From contig DATIXG010000114.1 in NCBI GenBank assembly GCA_035518815.1, positions 5,811-69,810 of the forward strand: a stretch of 64,000 bases of DNA, read 5' to 3'. The notes beneath the pieces are model-generated. The model did no database searches. It had not been told where the DNA came from and worked only from the letters and a program-made list of their open reading frames with translations. This document shows, piece after piece, positions 59,574-64,000 of this stretch. How positions within the stretch are numbered: position 1 is the first letter of the stretch; every line of letters starts with the position of its first letter. Position numbers and translations under genes: made by a program. The stretch is from AG25 sp035518815 (lineage in GTDB: Bacteria > Gemmatimonadota > Gemmatimonadetes > Gemmatimonadales > GWC2-71-9).

Positions 59574-59930
59574 TCAGGGGACCACCTGTACCGTCGTGTC
59601 TCGCTGGCTCACGAACCCGTCCAAATCGCGCGCCCGGAGCTCGATCGGAATACGGTCGCCGGCATGGTGCGCAGCCAGGACGATGAGCCGGAAGTTCGAC
59701 TGGACCGTGGTTGCGAACTGGCCGTCCTGGCCGGCCGGCGCGCCGCCGTCGAGCGAGAGCCACATGGAATCTACCCCGCTCGCATCCTCCGCGCGCACGG
59801 TCCCGGTGACGGTATCACGCACCTGCGCGGTAGGCATGCTGAGCGTGATCGTGAGCAGCGGTGGGGCGGGCCGCGGTCGCTCGTCGAGGCATGCGGCGAG
59901 GACGGCCAGCGCGCTGACCAGGATCCTCAC
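59574..59930 (-). CDS. Small predicted lipoprotein
   Basis: 118 residues from a GTG (59930) that overlaps the stop of the enoyl-CoA hydratase (GTGA). Signal and lipobox (VSALAVLAACLDE, Cys14), then a single Ig-like or cadherin-like strand set (TGTVRAEDASGVDSMWLSLD, IPIELRARDLDGFVSQ). Function unknown. Confidence 0.6.
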   Translation of the reverse strand: MRILVSALAVLAACLDERPRPAPPLLTITLSMPTAQVRDTVTGTVRAEDASGVDSMWLSLDGGAPAGQDGQFATTVQSNFRLIVLAAHHAGDRIPIELRARDLDGFVSQRDTTVQVVP

Positions 59931-60709
59931 CGCCCCTCGAACCCGGGCGCCCGCTTCTCGAGGAACGCCGTCAGGCCTTCTTTCATGTCGCGCGTGGAGG
60001 CGAGCAGGCCGAAGTGGTTCGCCTCGAGGAACAGCCCCTCTTCCAGCGTCATGTCGAGCCCGCGCTCCACGGCTTCGAGCGCGAGACTGATCGCGAGCGG
60101 AGCGTTCTTGAGAATGCCGCGCATCATCTTCTCGGCGGCGGCGGGCAGGTCGCTAGCTGGCACGACCTGGCTGACGAGTCCGATCCGCAGGGCCTGCTGC
60201 GCGTCGATCGCCTCGCCCGTGAGGATCATGTGGAGCGCCGCCCCGCGACCCACCAGCCGGGGCAGCCGCTGCGTCCCGCCGTAGCCCGGGGTAATGCCGA
60301 GCTTCACTTCCGGCTGGCCGAACTTCGCCGTCTCGCTCGCGATGCGCAGATGACAGGCGAGGGCGAGCTCACAGCCGCCGCCCAGCGCAAAGCCGTTGAT
60401 CGCGGCCAGGACGGGCTTCCCGCACGTCTCGAGGCGGCGCAGCATGGCCTGGCCTTTGAGCGCGCGGGCCTTCCCGTCGAATGGCCCCTGGCCCGCCAGC
60501 TCGCTGATGTCCGCACCCGCGGCGAATGCCTTCTGGCCCGCGCCCGTCAGGATGGCGCCCCGAATCTCCTCCTCGGCCGCGATCCGTCCGGCGGCGTCCG
60601 ACAGCTCCTCCACCACACGGTCGTTGAGCGCGTTGAGCTTCTCGGGCCGATTGAGCGTGATGAAGGCGATCCCGTCGCGAATTTCGAATTGGAGCGTGTG
60701 GTAGGCCAT
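59927..60709 (-). CDS. Enoyl-CoA hydratase / isomerase family protein
   Basis: 260 residues, crotonase fold. Oxyanion loop AFAAGADISEL and LGGGCELALACHLRIA; the two catalytic Glu of hydratases map to CELALACHLR/GQPEVKLGITPGYGGTQRL (Glu in GGGCEL and QPEVKLG). Hydrates trans-2-enoyl-CoA in fatty-acid or butyrate pathways. ATG at 60709; the following lipoprotein overlaps it by GTGA. Confidence 0.92.
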   Translation of the reverse strand: MAYHTLQFEIRDGIAFITLNRPEKLNALNDRVVEELSDAAGRIAAEEEIRGAILTGAGQKAFAAGADISELAGQGPFDGKARALKGQAMLRRLETCGKPVLAAINGFALGGGCELALACHLRIASETAKFGQPEVKLGITPGYGGTQRLPRLVGRGAALHMILTGEAIDAQQALRIGLVSQVVPASDLPAAAEKMMRGILKNAPLAISLALEAVERGLDMTLEEGLFLEANHFGLLASTRDMKEGLTAFLEKRAPGFEGR

Positions 60710-60730
60710 GGGTGCAATGCTACTCGAAGG

Positions 60731-60823
60731 GATAGGGCGTGGGGAGTGGGAGTGGTACCAGACGGTGCGCAGCGCAAGTCCGGTTCGCACCGCCAAGTAC
60801 CACTCCCACTCCCTACTCGCTAG
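60731..60823. repeat. Hairpin element (GGGAGTGG word) between echA-type gene and mtnA
   Basis: GGGAGTGGGAGTGGTAC (60742-60758) pairs perfectly with GTACCACTCCCACTCCC (60797-60813), with GGTGCG/CGCACC extending the stem inward. 17-bp perfect stem. Lies in the divergent promoter region of both genes. Confidence 0.85.
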
Positions 60824-60844
60824 TCCGCACGTAGCTTCCCAGGC

Positions 60845-61867
60845 ATGTCTATTCAGCCCATTTCATGGAGCCCGACGGGCGCTCTTCGGATCCTCGACCA
60901 ACGCGCGCTCCCCGAGTCGCAGATCGAGCGGGAGCTCACGACGGCCGAGGCCGTGGCTGAGGCGATCCGCACGCTCCAGGTGCGTGGCGCGCCCTTGATC
61001 GGCATCGTGGCCGCGATGGGTGTGGTCGTTGGATTGCGGGATCAGCGCCGCATGCGGCGCGACCCATTCCTCGCGCATCTCGAGGCCTTGATCGAGCTCC
61101 TCGGCGCCACGCGGCCCACCGCCGTGAACCTGCGCTGGGCGCTCGAACGGATGCGCCGCGTGGCGCACGACACGCCGGGCGACGGCGCCGCTCTGTGGGA
61201 GCGATTGGCCGTCGAGGCGGCCGCGATCTGGGAAGAAGACCGGGCGATGTGCCGCCGGATCGGGGAGTTTGGCCTGCCTCTGCTCCGGGATGGCGCCAAC
61301 GTGCTCACGCACTGCAACGCCGGGGCGCTCGCGACAGGAGGGATCGGCACCGCGCTCGCCCCTATCTATCTGGCCCACGAACAGGGGCGCCAGGTGCACG
61401 TGTTCGTGGGGGAAACCCGTCCTGTCCTCCAGGGTGCGCGGCTCACCGCGTGGGAGCTGGTGCACGCCGGCGTGCCCTGCACGCTCATCGCGGACGGCGC
61501 CGCGGGCTCCCTGCTGCGCGCCCGGCGCGTGGATGTGGTGCTCGTCGGCGCCGATCGCATCGCCGCGAACGGGGATTTCGCCAACAAGATCGGCACCTAT
61601 CCCCTCGCCGTGCTCGCCCGGCACCACGGCATTCCTTTCTATTGCGCCGCGCCCGGCTCGACCGTGGACCTGTCGCTCGCGAGCGGCGATGCCATTCCCA
61701 TCGAGCAGCGGGGGGCCGACGAGGTGAAGATGATCGCGGGCCGCCTCATCGCCCCGCAGCGCGCCGCGGCGGAGAACCCCGCGTTCGACGTCACGCCGGC
61801 GAGCTACGTAACCGGCTTTCTCACCGACCGCGGCCTCGTGCGCCCGCCATTCAGCGCCGCCGCGTGA
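60845..61867 (+). CDS. mtnA: S-methyl-5-thioribose-1-phosphate isomerase
   Basis: 340 residues, eIF2B-like family. Catalytic Cys157 in THCNAGALATGG and Asp237 in GADRIAANGD; the RGAPLIGIVAAMGV motif is conserved. Second step of methionine salvage after MTA phosphorylase. Overlaps glpK by GTGA. Confidence 0.95.
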   Translation: MSIQPISWSPTGALRILDQRALPESQIERELTTAEAVAEAIRTLQVRGAPLIGIVAAMGVVVGLRDQRRMRRDPFLAHLEALIELLGATRPTAVNLRWALERMRRVAHDTPGDGAALWERLAVEAAAIWEEDRAMCRRIGEFGLPLLRDGANVLTHCNAGALATGGIGTALAPIYLAHEQGRQVHVFVGETRPVLQGARLTAWELVHAGVPCTLIADGAAGSLLRARRVDVVLVGADRIAANGDFANKIGTYPLAVLARHHGIPFYCAAPGSTVDLSLASGDAIPIEQRGADEVKMIAGRLIAPQRAAAENPAFDVTPASYVTGFLTDRGLVRPPFSAAA

Positions 61868-63354
61868 GCGCCATCCTCGCGATCGACGAGGGCACGACGG
61901 GGGCCACCGCGCTCGTGCTCGCCGCGGACGGGCGCCTTCTGGGGCGCGGCTACTGCGAGATCACGCAGCACTATCCTCGTCCCGGGGAAGTCGAGCACGA
62001 TCCCGACGAGCTTTTCGGGGCGTCCCTCGAAGCCGCGCGCGCCGCGCTGCGGCAGGCGAACGTGGTGCCGGTCGCGGTGGGCATCACGAACCAGCGGGAG
62101 ACGGTGTGCGTGTGGGAGCGGGCGACCGGCCGGCCCCTGCACGCGGCCATCGTCTGGCAGGATCGGCGTACTACCCCCCGCACGCAGCAGCTCGCCCGCG
62201 GCCGCCACGCCGCCACGATCCGGAAGCGCACCGGCCTCATGCTCGATCCTTATTTCTCCGCGACCAAGATCGAGTGGATGCTCGAGCACGTGCCGGGGCT
62301 CGAGCGGCGGGTGGCCGCGGGCGACGCCGTCTTCGGCACCGTCGATGCGTGGCTCCTGTTCCGGCTCACGAACGGCGCGAGCTTCGCGACCGATCACACG
62401 AATGCATCGCGCACCATGCTGTATGACATCGGCACCCACGCCTGGGACGATGGGCTGCTGCGTCTGTTCGGGGTGCCCCGCCACGCCCTTCCCGAGATCC
62501 GCCACTCGAGCGGGTCGTTCGGCATATGCGCACCCGAGCACTTCGGCACCGACATCCCGATCACGGGGATGGCCGGCGATCAGCAGGCGGCCCTGTTCGG
62601 CCAGGGCTGCGTGGCACCGGGCCAGGCGAAGAACACCTACGGCACCGGGGCGTTCCTGCTCCTGAACACCGGGAAGAAGCGCGCCGCGTCCACCCATGGC
62701 CTGCTCACGACGATCGCATGCGGCCCCACCGGCGAACCAGTGTACGCGCTCGAGGGGAGCGTGTTCATTGCCGGCGCCGCGATCCAGTGGCTGCGGGATG
62801 GTCTCAAGGTCATCGAATCCGCGGCCGATACGGAACAGCTCGCGCGCGAAATCCCGGACACGGGCGGCGTCTATTTCGTTCCCGCGTTCGTGGGCCTCGG
62901 CGCGCCGCACTGGGAGGCCGGTGCGCGCGGGACGATCGTCGGCATCACCCGCGGCACGACCCGGGCTCACCTCGTGCGGGCCGCGCTCGAAGCGATGGCC
63001 TTCGGTGTGAAGGACGTGCTCACCGCGATGACCGCCGATGCGAAGGTCAAGTTGCGCGCGCTGCGGGTGGACGGGGGAGCAGCCGCCAACGATCTCCTCA
63101 TGGAGTTCCAGGCCGATCTGCTGGGCGTGCCCGTCGAGCGTCCCGATCTCGTGGAGACCACGGCGCTTGGCGCCGCCGCGCTCGCGGGTGTCGGCGCGGG
63201 CGTCTGGAAGACTCCCCGCGACTTCCTGGCCGGCCGCGTGATGACCCGGTTCGAGCCGCGCCGCCCGGCCGCCGAGCTCCGCCGGGACGAAGATGAATGG
63301 CATCGCGCCGTGGATGCAGCGTTGCACTGGGCGTCGAAAGGGGCTAGGGGCTAG
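61864..63354 (+). CDS. glpK: Glycerol kinase
   Basis: 496 residues. FGGY motifs: AIDEGTTGATALVLAADG, NQRETVCVWERATGRPLHAA, GMAGDQQAALFGQ and GGAAANDLLMEFQADLLGV. Phosphorylates glycerol. GTG start on the mtnA stop. The last residues (SKGARG) and the stop codon are contributed by the left arm of a hairpin element (63340-). Confidence 0.94.
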   Translation: MSAILAIDEGTTGATALVLAADGRLLGRGYCEITQHYPRPGEVEHDPDELFGASLEAARAALRQANVVPVAVGITNQRETVCVWERATGRPLHAAIVWQDRRTTPRTQQLARGRHAATIRKRTGLMLDPYFSATKIEWMLEHVPGLERRVAAGDAVFGTVDAWLLFRLTNGASFATDHTNASRTMLYDIGTHAWDDGLLRLFGVPRHALPEIRHSSGSFGICAPEHFGTDIPITGMAGDQQAALFGQGCVAPGQAKNTYGTGAFLLLNTGKKRAASTHGLLTTIACGPTGEPVYALEGSVFIAGAAIQWLRDGLKVIESAADTEQLAREIPDTGGVYFVPAFVGLGAPHWEAGARGTIVGITRGTTRAHLVRAALEAMAFGVKDVLTAMTADAKVKLRALRVDGGAAANDLLMEFQADLLGVPVERPDLVETTALGAAALAGVGAGVWKTPRDFLAGRVMTRFEPRRPAAELRRDEDEWHRAVDAALHWASKGARG

Positions 63355-63426
63355 GGGTTAGGAGCTAGGAGTTAGGAGCCAGGAGAAACCCCACACCCTA
63401 ACCCCTAGCCCCTAGTCCCCAGCTCC
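63340..63426. repeat. Hairpin element (GGGGCTAGGGG/GGTTAGG word) at the glpK end
   Basis: CTAGGGGCTAGGGGTTAGG (63344-63362) matches perfectly the reverse complement of 63397-63415; further GGAGCTAGGAGTTAGGAGCC iterations extend the left arm. 19-bp perfect stem. Same word as the element at 16.3 kb. Confidence 0.85.
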
Positions 63427-63430
63427 GTGG

Positions 63431-63436
63431 TATAAT
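63431..63436 (+). promoter_or_regulatory. TATAAT -10 element seven bases before ccmE
   Basis: A perfect TATAAT ends seven bases before the ATG at 63443, so transcription would begin at or next to the start codon (leaderless mRNA). No -35 is visible. Confidence 0.4.
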
Positions 63437-63442
63437 ACCGAC

Positions 63443-63853
63443 ATGAAAATGAGCGCGGGTGCGAAGTTCGCCGCAGGCGCCCTGTTGATCGTGGCGTCGG
63501 TCGGCTACCTGATGGCGTCGGGCATCAAGAAGACCGGGCAGTATTTCCTCACGCCCAGTGAGCTGACCCGCAAGGTCGCGGGCGACCCGTCGTTCTACGA
63601 CGTGGGCATGAAGGTCGGCGCCCATGTGGTTCGCGGCACGGTGACGAAAGACGTGGCCACGCAGACGCTGCGGTTCGACATCTCCGACGGCGCGGCGACC
63701 TACCCGGTGACATTCCACGGCCTGCCGCCCGACACGTTCAACGATTCCGTCGAGGTCGTCGTCGAGGGCCGCTTGAAGCGGGACGGCGTGATTCACGCGA
63801 CCAACGTCCTGGCGAAGTGCGGCTCCCGCTACGAAGCGGTCCCCAAAGCCTAA
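63443..63853 (+). CDS. ccmE: Cytochrome c maturation protein CcmE (Cys type)
   Basis: 136 residues: N-terminal membrane anchor (FAAGALLIVASVGYLMASGI), OB-fold heme chaperone domain (YFLTPSEL, VRGTVTKDV...RFDISDG, VVVEGRLKRDGVIHATNVLAKC). The heme-binding residue is Cys126 in CGSRY (C-x-x-x-Y), not the usual His (HxxxY). This Cys form is known from archaea and some Desulfovibrio. ccmF follows directly. Confidence 0.9.
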   Translation: MKMSAGAKFAAGALLIVASVGYLMASGIKKTGQYFLTPSELTRKVAGDPSFYDVGMKVGAHVVRGTVTKDVATQTLRFDISDGAATYPVTFHGLPPDTFNDSVEVVVEGRLKRDGVIHATNVLAKCGSRYEAVPKA

Positions 63854-64000
63854 ATGACACTGCTCGGTAACCTCGCCCTCTGGGTCGCCTTTCTGCTCGG
63901 GATCTGGGGGGCGGTGGTAGGCGTTGTCGCGGGCCGGACCGGGCGGCCGGACCTGGAGCGCAGCGGCCGCAACGCCCTGTTCGCGATGTGCGGCGCGTTG
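63854..64000 (+). CDS. ccmF: CcmF-type cytochrome c heme lyase (N-terminal part, cut by right edge)
   Basis: ATG at 63854, in the TAAATG junction with ccmE (no spacer). The visible 49 residues begin MTLLGNLALWVAFLLGIWGA, an N-terminal helix like that of CcmF, then VVAGRTGRPDLERSGRNAL. Assignment rests on position after ccmE and this start; the WWD domain is outside the window. Confidence 0.7.
   Translation, partial: MTLLGNLALWVAFLLGIWGAVVGVVAGRTGRPDLERSGRNALFAMCGAL

Overview
This is a GC-rich, gene-dense bacterial chromosome segment with no rRNA, tRNA, phage, transposase or CRISPR genes. The mix of genes (secreted M13 peptidase, TldD/TldE, cysteine-type CcmE, DciA beside GyrB, many small lipoproteins, HerA/NurA) and the habit of starting downstream genes on a GTG inside the previous TGA stop suggest a Gemmatimonadota-like soil or environmental lineage. 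That placement is an inference; no marker gene in the window settles it.

Layout. 0-5.4 kb: small accessory genes (cupin, an HxlR regulator divergent from DoxX across a palindromic operator, DUF1697, two secreted proteins, a DUF4386 membrane protein). 5.6-11.1 kb: a complete minus-strand dipeptide/oligopeptide ABC importer. 11.1-15.2 kb: gcvH-gcvP-lipM, the glycine-cleavage H and P proteins with an octanoyltransferase likely to lipoylate H. 15.3-21.6 kb: CoaE with an unexplained C-terminal domain, HU, a degenerate DEAD-box-like protein with a DbpA RNA-binding tail, an aminotransferase, an inverted-repeat-flanked four-helix-bundle gene and an M24 peptidase.

22.2-30.4 kb is the most striking block: methyltransferase-nurA-herA-lipoprotein-sbcD(mre11)-sbcC(rad50), an archaeal-style DNA-end-resection operon with overlapping genes. 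30.4-35.5 kb: acetyltransferase, anion transporter, outer-membrane barrel, M13 peptidase. 35.8-41.8 kb: cation exchanger, then ptpS-folE-SDR-M23 peptidase-Trm112-like, whose first three genes look like a tetrahydrobiopterin route. 41.8-49.5 kb: Uma2 nuclease, a hairpin-rich repeat block, acyl-CoA ligase operon, phosphoribosyltransferase-tldD-tldE. 49.5-55.8 kb: a second inverted-repeat-flanked four-helix gene, the GAF-ligA-V4R operon, M24 peptidase, TPR protein. 55.8-64 kb: pyrimidine nucleoside phosphorylase, dciA-gyrB, enoyl-CoA hydratase, mtnA-glpK, ccmE and the start of ccmF.

Scattered through the window is a family of hairpin elements whose arms are iterations of a short G-rich word (for example GGGACGG, GGTTAGGG, GGGAGTGG, GGTGTCGG). 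Some lie between genes and some are inserted in frame inside genes. Two pairs of such arms flank the two four-helix-bundle genes, which suggests a small cassette with its own non-coding derivatives.
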